64,000 nucleotides of DNA from Lachnospiraceae bacterium (GTDB lineage: Bacteria; Bacillota; Clostridia; Lachnospirales; Lachnospiraceae), in the NCBI GenBank assembly GCA_009774615.1, contig VSOC01000010.1, positions 1 to 64,000 of the forward strand, read 5' to 3'. Positions 53,799-61,600 of this stretch are shown here, one piece after another. The position numbers and the translations under genes were made by a program. Below the pieces are notes generated by a model. It was not told the DNA's origin and made no database searches. It saw only the letters and a list, made by a program, of their open reading frames with translations. Numbering within the stretch: position 1 is the stretch's first letter; each line of letters begins with the position of its first letter.

Positions 53799-55217
53799 CT
53801 ATTCCTGCTCCCAAATCCCGGCGGCAAGAACCGTCATATCGTCCCTGGCACCCTCGCCGAAACTCAGCGCAAAGTCCAGCACACTGTCGGCAATCTCCTG
53901 CGGCCGCATCTTCGGCAGGGCTTCTAAGTACTCCACCATAACCTCTTCCTTTTCTTCCCCCGGCAGTGCATCCAGCACCCCGTCGCTCACCATCACAATC
54001 CGGTCGTCGTCCCAAAGCTTTCTTGACATCAGCACCGGTTCAATCGGATTTAATATTCCAATGGGCACATCCCCTGCCTCAAGCTGCTCCACACCATCTC
54101 TTCCTATAAGAAAGGAAGCCGAAGCACCAAGCTTCATGGCCTCCAGAACTCCTGTATGCAAATCCACGCACACCACATCCACGGCTGCCGGATGCTGTTC
54201 CTTGCCCGCCAGCAAAAGGACGGTATTCACCAGCTTTAATGACGCCCTCGCTGAAAATCCCGCTTCCACAAGCTGTTCGGTCAGTTCGATAATCCGACAA
54301 CTCTCCTGGCACGCCTGCGGCCCGCTTCCCATCCCATCTGCCAGACTCATAATCACCTGCCCTTCCAGATTCTTAAAGAAGGTAAAATTATCCCCGGAAA
54401 CATCTTCCCCCTCCTTTGGCGTGCGGGCAATGCCGTAGAGCATGTGATATTTTCCTTCCTCGATAAACCGCAGGGTTGACATCTGGCGCGTTACAATAGC
54501 CCGGCTGTCCTTGGCCGGATTCCAGCGCTGCTTTCCCATGGCCTGTCCAAGGATATTTGCCGCTTCTCTGGCCGTAAGGCAGGTTCCGTGGGTGGTCTTT
54601 ACGGTCAGATAAGCTTCCCTCTGCTTATTTTCATATTCCAGCACCAGCATATTTTTAATCAGCATATGGCGGCGGCGGAAAATTTTTTTTACGGCAAATT
54701 CCCGCTCCGCCGTAATATCCACCGCCTGCTCCATCTGCCGGGAAAATTCCTCGATAATCGCCGCCAGTTCCCGAAACTGAACAATCACCGCATCCCTGCT
54801 TTCCAAAAACCTGCTCTTCCAGGACAAGTTCATCGTCGCCCGTCCCAGGCTGCTGTTTAACTGGCTTAAATACTTCTCCTTATGAAAACAGGTCTGCCGA
54901 AAAAGCAAAGGCATGTCCTCCATGCGCACCGATCCGTGAACCTCAAATGCCCGCAGAAGATAATACAGGTAATAACTGTCCTCCCGTGAACTGTCCTGGT
55001 ATAAATTGCAGCGGGTACAGCCGCCGCACACCATGGCTGCCGCCGTCTGCATCGCTGCCGCCCCGTCCTCACGGGTCAGATGCCTCCCGTCGATCTCCTC
55101 CGAAAATGATTGTGCCAGCCGGCTTAAAGAAGAAGCCATATCCCCCAGCCGGGCCGCTGTATATACATTCACATCCGCCATGTCCAGGCGTTTCTGATTT
55201 TGACGCCGAAACAGCAC
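53799..55217 (-). CDS. spoIIE: SpoIIE-family phosphatase lacking the membrane domain
   Basis: 472 residues from GTG 55217, which has AGGAGGG 6 nt upstream. The gene order (divIC-spoIIE-tilS) identifies it as SpoIIE, which in Bacillus (827 residues) has about ten membrane helices, a central region and a PP2C domain. Here the polytopic domain is absent: the protein begins near the central region (Cys-rich CGGCTRC at 64-70) and has the PP2C domain with LADGMGSG, VSDGVLD and RDDMTV. It should dephosphorylate SpoIIAA to release sigma-F. Only 119 bp separate the start from divIC, so the membrane part is not encoded here. Confidence 0.85.
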   Translation of the reverse strand: MLFRRQNQKRLDMADVNVYTAARLGDMASSLSRLAQSFSEEIDGRHLTREDGAAAMQTAAAMVCGGCTRCNLYQDSSREDSYYLYYLLRAFEVHGSVRMEDMPLLFRQTCFHKEKYLSQLNSSLGRATMNLSWKSRFLESRDAVIVQFRELAAIIEEFSRQMEQAVDITAEREFAVKKIFRRRHMLIKNMLVLEYENKQREAYLTVKTTHGTCLTAREAANILGQAMGKQRWNPAKDSRAIVTRQMSTLRFIEEGKYHMLYGIARTPKEGEDVSGDNFTFFKNLEGQVIMSLADGMGSGPQACQESCRIIELTEQLVEAGFSARASLKLVNTVLLLAGKEQHPAAVDVVCVDLHTGVLEAMKLGASASFLIGRDGVEQLEAGDVPIGILNPIEPVLMSRKLWDDDRIVMVSDGVLDALPGEEKEEVMVEYLEALPKMRPQEIADSVLDFALSFGEGARDDMTVLAAGIWEQE

Positions 55218-55336
55218 AAAAATCCCTCCTATCCGCATATTCTCTTTTGTGTATACCACAAAAAACGTGCCGCGCACTACAGTATACTCAAAAAGATTAT
55301 ATGCAGACAAAAGGGAAATAATAACTCCCAATCCGG

Positions 55337-55654
55337 CTAATTATTCGATGGTTTTAATAAAATTTCACCCGGATTCACCAGTCCCAGCTTTTCCTTGGCA
55401 ACCTCTTCGATGTACTGTTTGCTCTGGACGTAAATCTCCCGCTCTTCTAAAGCTGCCTTCCGATCCAACTCGGACTGCTTCTCTGCCTCAAGGTTCTCTT
55501 CCCGGATCTGAAATTCCAAATCCCGCTGTTTTAAGGATGCACTCTTAATATTTACAACCACAGCCAGACTTAAGACAACGAGGGTCACGCCGATAAGCGC
55601 CACCCGGTTCCCCCATTTGTCCTTTTTCTGTGCCTTTCCCTTTTTACTCTTCAT
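55337..55654 (-). CDS. divIC: Septum formation initiator (DivIC/FtsB family)
   Basis: 105 residues: basic N-terminus, one membrane helix (about 20-40), a coiled coil (about 45-80, EEREIYVQSKQYIEEVAKEKLGLVNPGEI motif). Divisome scaffold with FtsL and DivIB. Start 55654 overlaps yabQ by 11 bp, so translation is probably coupled. Confidence 0.9.
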   Translation of the reverse strand: MKSKKGKAQKKDKWGNRVALIGVTLVVLSLAVVVNIKSASLKQRDLEFQIREENLEAEKQSELDRKAALEEREIYVQSKQYIEEVAKEKLGLVNPGEILLKPSNN

Positions 55655-56045
55655 CCGTATCTCCAATCTGCCTTTTTTCTGAAATCTTTTTTCTGAACTT
55701 TTTTCTTTTCTGATTATTTATTTTAATCCTTTCCAGCATTTTTTGCAATACCTTCAGCATATTTCTGCTGATCATCCGATCGTATGCCAACATCCCCAAA
55801 AGCACAGCGATAATCACATAGCTCCTTAAAATTCCGTCATTCTGCCGGTAGAGCAGAGAAAACACAGAAAGACTTACATAAATCCAGTAAAAAAAGTCCT
55901 CCAGGCTGACCAGCCAACTTTTTGCCGAAAATAAAAGACGGCTGATCCGCAGCAAATCATAGCAGAACATCAGCCAGCCCCCCAGCCCAAGGCAGCTGGC
56001 CAACAATACCGCCTGCGTATAAATTTCCCCGCTTACGCCCCTCAT
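55644..56045 (-). CDS. yabQ: Spore cortex protein YabQ
   Basis: 133 residues, four or so hydrophobic helices with LGGWLMFCYDLLRISR, typical of YabQ. Needed for spore cortex in Bacillus. Follows yabP by 5 bp and overlaps divIC. Identification is by size, membrane pattern and gene order. Confidence 0.85.
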   Translation of the reverse strand: MRGVSGEIYTQAVLLASCLGLGGWLMFCYDLLRISRLLFSAKSWLVSLEDFFYWIYVSLSVFSLLYRQNDGILRSYVIIAVLLGMLAYDRMISRNMLKVLQKMLERIKINNQKRKKFRKKISEKRQIGDTDEE

Positions 56046-56050
56046 TTGCC

Positions 56051-56335
56051 CTACCGAAACAGCCGGGTAAAAAAGGACTCCCCGGCCTTGCGCAAAGCCT
56101 CATTTGAGCTGTAGACCAGGCTGTCAGCCTGTCCATCTAAATCAACCTCGCCCTTTTCTAAAGTAAGCCTGCTGACGCATAAATCCTTTCCCTTAATAGT
56201 TAAAAGCCCTTTATCCGTATCCAGGACAACCTGGTTTTCATCAAAAGAAACTACATCTGCAATCCCGGTAATACTCATTTTCCCGCGATCCTCCATCATC
56301 AGCCGATGGGGCCGCCCGCCAATCTTTTCTTCCAT
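56051..56335 (-). CDS. yabP: Sporulation protein YabP
   Basis: 94 residues. YabP/YqfC family with RHRLMMEDRGKMSITGIADVVSFDENQVVLDTDKGLLTIKG. Acts in spore coat or cortex assembly. ATG 56335 follows GGGAGG at 7 nt; the upstream ATG 56353 contains that site. Conserved yabP-yabQ-divIC order. Confidence 0.9.
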   Translation of the reverse strand: MEEKIGGRPHRLMMEDRGKMSITGIADVVSFDENQVVLDTDKGLLTIKGKDLCVSRLTLEKGEVDLDGQADSLVYSSNEALRKAGESFFTRLFR

Positions 56336-56406
56336 ACAAAAACCTCCCAACATACTAAACCACTTGATTCAGTATATTAGGAGGCCATTAAAAATATTCC
56401 TCTTTC

Positions 56407-56646
56407 TCACAGATAGCGGTAAAGTTCCTTTGCTTCTTCTTTCTTCACCGTTTCCTGAACATCCAGCACCTCAACCTTAACCGATCGCGTGCCGAACTGA
56501 ATTTCAATCACATCCCCTTCTTTAACGCTTAAGGATGCCTTCGCCGGTTTATCATTCACCAAAACCCGCCCGGCGTCACAGGCTTCGTTCGCTATGGTAC
56601 GCCGCTTAATCAGGCGGGATACCTTAAGAAATTTGTCCAGTCGCAT
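56407..56646 (-). CDS. rqcP: S4-domain RNA-binding protein RqcP
   Basis: 79 residues, almost entirely an S4 domain: MRLDKFLKVSRLIKRRTIANEACDAGRVLVNDKPAKAS. In Bacillus RqcP (YabO) acts in alanine tailing of stalled nascent chains. Gene order and length fit. It follows hup by 3 bp. Confidence 0.88.
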   Translation of the reverse strand: MRLDKFLKVSRLIKRRTIANEACDAGRVLVNDKPAKASLSVKEGDVIEIQFGTRSVKVEVLDVQETVKKEEAKELYRYL

Positions 56647-56649
56647 AAA

Positions 56650-56925
56650 TTATGCATTCACCATATCCTTTAATGCCTTGCCGGCTTTAAACTTCGGGCT
56701 CTTCGACGCAGCAATGGTCATAGGCTCGCGGGTCTTGGGATTTCTGCCTTCTCTCTCTGCTCTTTCCGAAACCTCAAACGTACCAAAGCCAACAAGCTGA
56801 ACCTTCTCACCCTTAACCAACTCATCTGTTACAACATCTGTAAATGCCTTAATTGCCTTCTCAGCATCTTTTTTAGAAATCTCTGCCTTCTCAGCTACTG
56901 CTGCAATTAATTCCGTTTTGTTCAT
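56650..56925 (-). CDS. hup: HU-family DNA-binding protein
   Basis: 91 residues, normal HU length. MNKTELIAAVAEKAEISKKDAEKAI, FGTFEVSERAEREGRNP and the basic arm RNPKTREPMTIAASKSPKFKAGKALKDMVN. Dimeric nucleoid protein. AGGAGG precedes ATG 56925. First gene of the operon from the promoter at 57114-57142. Confidence 0.96.
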   Translation of the reverse strand: MNKTELIAAVAEKAEISKKDAEKAIKAFTDVVTDELVKGEKVQLVGFGTFEVSERAEREGRNPKTREPMTIAASKSPKFKAGKALKDMVNA

Positions 56926-57113
56926 CGTTTTCCTCCTAAATTTACAAATAGGGACAAATCCTGCATCTGCCCGTTCAAAAAGCGTCCGCAAAACCTGTCA
57001 ATTTCAAGTTCCTGTCCGCACAGGTTCACTGCAAGCGGCAAGTGCACAGAGCCGCACAGACAGCAACAATTGCAGTCCTTCCACCCAGGCTTGCTGAATG
57101 GTGTACTCTATCA

Positions 57114-57142
57114 TTTATATCCGTTTATTCCCTATTTGTCAA
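57114..57142 (-). promoter_or_regulatory. Sigma-A promoter of hup operon
   Basis: TTGACA (57137-57142), 17-bp spacer, TATAAA (57114-57119) on the minus strand, about 190 nt before hup. The long leader (56926-57113) is GC-rich with several short complementary arms; its role is unknown. Confidence 0.75.
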
Positions 57143-57250
57143 GGTTTTTCGGCATTTTCCCGGAAGAATTGGCAGATTATTTTTCTGCCTTTTTATCGCC
57201 CTGCAGATTTATTCGTTCCTTCGCTGTTTTTTGCATATTTTATGCATGTT

Positions 57251-57661
57251 TCAGGAAGTTTTGTGTATGTTTTTTGCCCGCGCTGCCTTCTCTGCCTTCT
57301 CCTGCGCCTTCACCGCATCCCACAGCGCCCGGCCCTCCTCAGGCGACCCGGCCTTGGCATCTCCAAACACATGAGGATGACGGCGAATCATCTTCCGGCA
57401 AAGTCCGTCGATAACGTCGTCAATCGTAAACAAATTCTCTTCCCGGGCAATCTGACTGTTTAACACCACCTGCAAAAGCACATCCCCCAGTTCCTCACAG
57501 AGATTTTCCATATCCTTGTTATCAATCGCCTGAAAAACCTCCTCCGTTTCATCGGCCAGACATTTCTTTAAAGATTCAAACGTCTGCTTCCGATCCCAGG
57601 GACAGCCGTGGTCGGAGCGAAGTTCGGCAATAATCTTTGTTAAATCGGTAAAATTATACAT
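57251..57661 (-). CDS. mazG: MazG nucleotide pyrophosphohydrolase (single domain)
   Basis: 136 residues. MazG fold: LRSDHGCPWDRKQTFESLKKCLADETEEVFQAI (metal Glu residues EEVxE-type), LCEELGDVLLQVVLNSQIAREE, RRHPHVFGD. Removes non-canonical NTPs. Bacillus YabN has an added methylase domain; here only the MazG half is present. Heads the conserved yab block. Confidence 0.92.
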   Translation of the reverse strand: MYNFTDLTKIIAELRSDHGCPWDRKQTFESLKKCLADETEEVFQAIDNKDMENLCEELGDVLLQVVLNSQIAREENLFTIDDVIDGLCRKMIRRHPHVFGDAKAGSPEEGRALWDAVKAQEKAEKAARAKNIHKTS

Positions 57662-57681
57662 GGTTGATTCATCCTTTCAAT

Positions 57682-57719
57682 AAAACAGCCTGGAGCATCT
57701 CACTCTCAGGCTGCTTTTT
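57682..57719. terminator. Terminator of rpsF-ssb-rpsR
   Basis: CAGCCTG (57686-57692) pairs perfectly with CAGGCTG (57707-57713), with A-rich flank and T-run on both sides. Lies between rpsR and mazG on the same strand. Confidence 0.7.
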
Positions 57720-57811
57720 GCGGCTTTCACCGATTATAATTAAACTCATTTTCATTTAAACGGATTTTCACTTAAGTTAAAATCACGCATTAAACCCATG
57801 AACAATAAAAA

Positions 57812-58078
57812 TTAATCACAGGAATACGGCATCAGAGCGATATGACGTGCACGCTTAATGGCTACGGTCAGTGCTCTCTGGTGCTTTGCACAGTTTCCGG
57901 TAATCCGGCGGGGAAGGATTTTCCCTCTTTCGGATACGTATCTCTTTAACTTATTTACATCCTTGTAATCAATCTCACCATTCTTTTCACCGCAGAATAC
58001 GCACACTTTTTTTCTTCTGCGGATACCGCCTCTTCTAACCTTAGAAGCATCTGTTCTGTCACCTTTATTAAATGCCAT
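57812..58078 (-). CDS. rpsR: 30S ribosomal protein S18
   Basis: 88 residues. [65 protein letters not shown] is the S18 signature; the Cys pair is the zinc-binding form. Third gene of rpsF-ssb-rpsR. AAGGAGG precedes the ATG. Confidence 0.97.
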   Translation of the reverse strand: MAFNKGDRTDASKVRRGGIRRRKKVCVFCGEKNGEIDYKDVNKLKRYVSERGKILPRRITGNCAKHQRALTVAIKRARHIALMPYSCD

Positions 58079-58161
58079 TGGTGTATCCTCCTTTTCAATG
58101 CCAGGCGAAAACGCTTCTTCCTTTTTCGGCTTACCTGCCGCAAGCCTTATGCATCAGCACA

Positions 58162-58635
58162 TTAATTAAACGGAAGTCCTTCGTCTTCAACTCCATCTGG
58201 AATGTTCATAAAACCATCGCCGATTGCGCTGGTTGGTGCCGGTTTCTGTACCGGTGCCGCCGGTGCCTGCTGCTGATAACCGCTCATATCGGAGGCGGCT
58301 CCCTTGCTGTCAGCAAACTCCTGATCATCTACAATAACATCGGTAGTGTAAACCTTAATACCATCCTTGTTCACATAGCTTCCGGTCTGGATTCTTCCCG
58401 AAACCAGCACGCGCATCCCCTGACGGAAATACTTCTCCGCAAACTCCCCTGCGCGGTCAAATGCCACACAGTTGATAAAGTCCGCGGTCTGTTCATTACC
58501 GTCCTGATTCTGGCTTCTGCGGCCCCTGCGGTCCACTGCCAGCGTATAATTGGCAATCGCCATGGTGCGCTCACCCTGGGAATACCGTACAACCGGATCT
58601 CTGGTCAATCTGCCCATAAGAATTACTCTGTTCAT
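58162..58635 (-). CDS. ssb: Single-stranded DNA-binding protein
   Basis: 157 residues. OB fold: MNRVILMGRLTRDPVVRYS, NYTLAVDRR, DFINCVAFDRAGEFAEKYFRQG, and the acidic C-terminal tail ending DEGLPF-N, which recruits partners (the usual motif ends DDDIPF). A Gln/Pro/Ala linker joins the two. ATG 58635 has only a weak ribosome site, so translation may be coupled to rpsF. Middle gene of the ribosomal operon. Confidence 0.95.
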   Translation of the reverse strand: MNRVILMGRLTRDPVVRYSQGERTMAIANYTLAVDRRGRRSQNQDGNEQTADFINCVAFDRAGEFAEKYFRQGMRVLVSGRIQTGSYVNKDGIKVYTTDVIVDDQEFADSKGAASDMSGYQQQAPAAPVQKPAPTSAIGDGFMNIPDGVEDEGLPFN

Positions 58636-58726
58636 ACACTCACTCTCTCTATTCCGCAGCAAAGACAGTCTGTCCGAAACGGAAGCTGCCAAACATCCTT
58701 ATCTTTGCAGCTCCCTTAAACGTCCG

Positions 58727-59014
58727 TTAGTCTTCCTGCTTTACAACTAAATAGCGGATAACTGGTTCCATAATCCGAACGTGAGCTTCAACTTCGTTAG
58801 GGCAATTGGAATCGCCCTCGAACTGGATGAAGTAATAGAAAGCTTCTTTCATCTTCTGAATCTCGTAAGCAAGTCTTTTCTTGCCCCACTCATCCACATT
58901 CGTTACCGTGCCGCCGAAACGGGTAATATAGCCCTTTACCTTTTCGATGGCTGCGGCTCTCTCTTCGTCCTCCAGCTTCACATTCAGAACAACAGCTAAC
59001 TCATACTTGTTCAT
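58727..59014 (-). CDS. rpsF: 30S ribosomal protein S6
   Basis: 95 residues. MNKYELAVVLNVKLEDEERAAAIEKVKGYITRFGG and WGKKRLAYEIQKMKEAFYYFIQFEG are the S6 pattern. First gene of rpsF-ssb-rpsR. AAGGAGG precedes the ATG. The leader holds a GACAG/CTGTC hairpin (59080-59094) and a GCCGG segment that could be the S6:S18 autoregulatory site described in many bacteria; I could not confirm it. Confidence 0.97.
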   Translation of the reverse strand: MNKYELAVVLNVKLEDEERAAAIEKVKGYITRFGGTVTNVDEWGKKRLAYEIQKMKEAFYYFIQFEGDSNCPNEVEAHVRIMEPVIRYLVVKQED

Positions 59015-59187
59015 CTTGTTTTACCTCCTTGTGGTCTTCTGGCCCCTGCTTTTCATTCATCCCTCCGGCAAGCCTGACAGTAAACCTGTCCAACTTCTCC
59101 GGAAACAGGAGCAAGGAATTTAATATGTCACAATTAATTAGTTTACCAAATTTTTTCTGCTTTTGCAAGCGGAATTTTTGGGTTTTT

Positions 59188-59274
59188 CCGGTTTTTTTAG
59201 TTTTTTCGGTTTTTTTAGTTTTCCCGGTTTTTTGATTTTCCCGGCTTTTTGATTTTCCCAGTTTTTCTTTCTTT
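59188..59274. repeat. Tandem T-rich repeat, five units of 17-18 bp
   Basis: Units begin at 59188, 59206, 59224, 59241 and 59258. Consensus YCGGTTTTTTTAGTTTTY. Lies between the DUF951 gene and the rpsF leader. No gene is encoded with confidence. Confidence 0.75.
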
Positions 59275-59323
59275 ATGGAAATGCAGATTCCATCACTATC
59301 CATCCTTCCCCAAAATATCCTGC

Positions 59324-59524
59324 TTACTCTGCCTGTTTCTTTTTCAGCCCCCGGGTATTCTTCTCCACAAGCTTGCGGGAAACCATCACCTGATGACCGC
59401 AGCCCATACACTTCAGCCGGAAATCCGCCCCCACCCGAAGAATCTCCCACTCCTGGCTTCCGCATGGATGGGGTTTTTTGAGTTTAACCACATCGCCTAT
59501 TTCATAATTGAGTTTCTCTGCCAT
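59324..59524 (-). CDS. DUF951 protein
   Basis: 66 residues, the small DUF951 family: YEIGDVVKLKKPHPCGSQEWEILRVGADFRLKCMGCGHQVMVSRKLVEK with two CxxC-like Cys. Function unknown; in Firmicutes often near rpsF, as here. ATG 59524 has GGAG 9 nt upstream; ATG 59539 contains that site. Confidence 0.9.
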   Translation of the reverse strand: MAEKLNYEIGDVVKLKKPHPCGSQEWEILRVGADFRLKCMGCGHQVMVSRKLVEKNTRGLKKKQAE

Positions 59525-59554
59525 ATTTCTTTTCTCCATTTTGTGCGTACCTTC

Positions 59555-60313
59555 TTAACAGCCGCAGATACATCCTAAAATCTCCCCAATCGGCCCGCCA
59601 AGCACCAGATCCGCCCGGCTGTCCACGGACGTTACCGATTTATTAATCAGAACCAGCTTATTTCCCTGATAATAGTCAATCAGACCTGCCGCCGGATAAA
59701 CGACCAGCGACGTCCCGCCGATAATCAGCATGTCCGCATGACGGATGTACTGCACCGATTTGGATATCGTGTGCTGGTCAAGCCCTTCTTCATATAAGAC
59801 AACATCCGGTTTAATCGTTCCCCCGCAGCTGCATTTTGGCACCCCTTCCGCCGCCATCACTTCATCCAGGGAGTAAAACTTCCGGCAGCGTGTACAGTAA
59901 TTCCTGTGCACCGATCCGTGAAGCTCCAGCACCTCTTTGCTGCCTGCCGCCTGGTGAAGCCCGTCAATATTCTGCGTAATCACCGCTTTAAGCTTCCCTC
60001 TCTCCTCTAGCTTTGCCAGTGCACGGTGCGCCCGGTTTGGTTTGGCATCGGTAAAAATCATTCTGTCCTTATAAAAACGATAAAACTCTTCCGGATTTTG
60101 CAGATAAAAGCTGTGGCTGATAATCGTTTCCGGCGGGTACTTATACTGCTGATGGTACAGCCCGTCCACACTTCTGAAATCAGGAATCCCGCTCTCGGTC
60201 GATACCCCTGCTCCGCCAAAAAAGACGATATTATCACTCTCTTCTATCCACTGCTTCAATGTTTCTGCCGATTCCCGGTTCCAGCCGTTTTCCTTCTTCT
60301 CTTCACTTCCCAT
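59555..60313 (-). CDS. cobB: NAD-dependent protein deacetylase (sirtuin)
   Basis: 252 residues. GAGVSTESGIPDFRS (34-48), QNIDGLH (114-120), catalytic His132 in ELHGS, and zinc Cys C140, C143, C161, C163. Removes acyl groups from lysines with NAD. GGATTGTTATG precedes the start. Upstream copy of the palindrome family is partial (60325-60339). Confidence 0.94.
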   Translation of the reverse strand: MGSEEKKENGWNRESAETLKQWIEESDNIVFFGGAGVSTESGIPDFRSVDGLYHQQYKYPPETIISHSFYLQNPEEFYRFYKDRMIFTDAKPNRAHRALAKLEERGKLKAVITQNIDGLHQAAGSKEVLELHGSVHRNYCTRCRKFYSLDEVMAAEGVPKCSCGGTIKPDVVLYEEGLDQHTISKSVQYIRHADMLIIGGTSLVVYPAAGLIDYYQGNKLVLINKSVTSVDSRADLVLGGPIGEILGCICGC

Positions 60314-60324
60314 AACAATCCTCC

Positions 60325-60339
60325 GTTACTGTTTACATG
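60325..60339. repeat. Partial intergenic palindrome, copy 11
   Basis: GTTACTGTTTACATG, left arm only, 12 bp upstream of the sirtuin start. Confidence 0.4.
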
Positions 60340-60393
60340 CGCCGCTCTGTTTTTATATTACTGTATTCTTGTTTCCTATAATAGTTTTGCTGT

Positions 60394-60798
60394 TCAGCTT
60401 CTTTTTACAAATTCCGTATGGCATTTCGGGCAGCGGATTTGTATTTTTCCCCTTCCCCGCGGAATTCTCAGTTTCTGGCCGCAGCCCGGACAGCGGTAGA
60501 TATGATATTTCTTTATCTCGGTCAGACTTGCCTTCCAGTTTTTCAGCTTTAAATCAAAACGAAACTGAAGCCTTAAAAAATATTCATTTTCCCTGAATCG
60601 GGCAGGTATATTCTTGGAAAATATCCGGAAATAATTGTAAAAAAGGAGCAGAAGTGTAAGAAAATATATCCCGCTTCGCGGAATAAACATCTGCATAACC
60701 AAGAGAACCAGGATACATCCGTTTAAAAAGCGCGAAAAAGAATCCACCCCATACCTGCCTATCATAAACCGTTCCAGCTTTTTTCTCCATTCTCCCAA
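60394..60798 (-). CDS. Membrane protein with zinc ribbon
   Basis: 134 residues. Two hydrophobic helices (about 25-60), then a C-terminal zinc ribbon YRCPGCGQKLRIPRGRGKIQIRCPKCHTEFVKRS with four Cys (two CPxC pairs). Type common in Firmicutes, function unknown. Not part of a recognisable operon; the stop lies 81 bp upstream of the sirtuin start. Confidence 0.8.
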   Translation of the reverse strand: MGEWRKKLERFMIGRYGVDSFSRFLNGCILVLLVMQMFIPRSGIYFLTLLLLFYNYFRIFSKNIPARFRENEYFLRLQFRFDLKLKNWKASLTEIKKYHIYRCPGCGQKLRIPRGRGKIQIRCPKCHTEFVKRS

Positions 60799-60945
60799 AG
60801 AACCATCTCCTGTCTTCTTCGTCCTTAACTATACTATGCCAGATGCGTCAAAAGGTCTTTTGCTGCTTCTAAAATAGTTCTGGATTTCACTACATTCAAT
60901 ATACCGTTTTGTTTCCCCGCTGTCAAGATTTGTTCGGTTTATTAC

Positions 60946-61036
60946 GTTTGCTGCAACAGGCAAAAAGCTACTATTCACACATTCACAGCAACAGGCAAAA
61001 AGCTACTGTTCACACCTTCACAGCAACGAGCAAAAA
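60946..61036. repeat. Tandem double copy of the intergenic palindrome, copies 12 and 13
   Basis: Full 26-bp copies at 60967-60992 and 61002-61027, plus a partial upstream tail at 60946-60966. The unit with its AGGCAAAAA tail is repeated at a 35-bp period, showing that the family can duplicate locally. Confidence 0.8.
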
Positions 61037-61078
61037 TCCATGAAAACTGCTGTGGATACCTGTAAACAATGATGATCA

Positions 61079-61109
61079 AAAAATCCGGCAGTTCCCTCTG
61101 CCGGATTTT
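61079..61109. terminator. Rho-independent hairpin
   Basis: AAAATCCGGCAG pairs perfectly with CTGCCGGATTTT over 12 bp, loop of 6, T-rich on both sides. Could terminate the divergent-oriented minus-strand small gene or read-through from the left. Confidence 0.75.
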
Positions 61110-61161
61110 CGCTTTTTAGCATTTACATCCTATGACCTGGCTGCAGCTTCATCAACGGCTT

Positions 61162-61436
61162 TCACCTTTGCACCGCATAACCTGCCTGCAATTTCATCAA
61201 CTGCTGCAATTGGTCTGTAATTTCGATTTTTTGCTTCTTTTTGTACTCTAAATACGACTTAAGTCCAAAATTCCAGAACGGTGGAACAGTCGCTCAAGAC
61301 TAAATCCGCTCTTTTCTAAAACAGCCGAAAAATTTTCGCAGTTATAAAACTGTTCCGCCGACACCCAGGCCGGACAACTCTGCTTTTCCCCATAAACTAA
61401 TGGCTCATAAGCAAATCCCATTTCCATTCCGTTCAC
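61162..61436 (-). pseudogene. Small gene, probably frameshifted at the 3' end
   Basis: GTG 61436 has an ideal GGGAGG 6 nt upstream and opens 62 codons (to a TAG at 61248-61250) with no recognised family; includes WVSAEQFYNCENFSAVLEKSG. The next frame continues at once with LKSYLEYKKKQKIEITDQLQQLMKLQ and closes at 61162, which reads like a natural C-terminus. I infer a one-base change; the ancestral protein would have about 95 residues. Divergent from the pucR-type gene, 164 bp away. Confidence 0.45.
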
Positions 61437-61600
61437 ACCGACACCTCCCTTTCAGGTTAAATCCTATAAGAATTTGTTTTGTTTTGTAATTTTATTATAT
61501 TCTTTTATAGACATTTCGTCCATAATCTGGTAATCTGAAAACAGAACAAAAATATGTATCCACAGCACAAAGAATTTTCCGCAAAGAAAGGAGAATCGGC

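Larger units (their letters stand above)
60799..61247. other. Repeat-rich spacer
   Basis: Contains the double palindrome (60967-61027), a strong terminator hairpin (next entries), and an imperfect 25-bp direct repeat (61136-61160 and 61181-61205). Sequence after 61162 may be the end of the broken small gene at 61248. Confidence 0.5.

Noticed and set aside
59001..59465. 154-codon ORF rich in Lys and Thr
   Set aside because: Translation of the tandem repeat and the rpsF leader; no family likeness.
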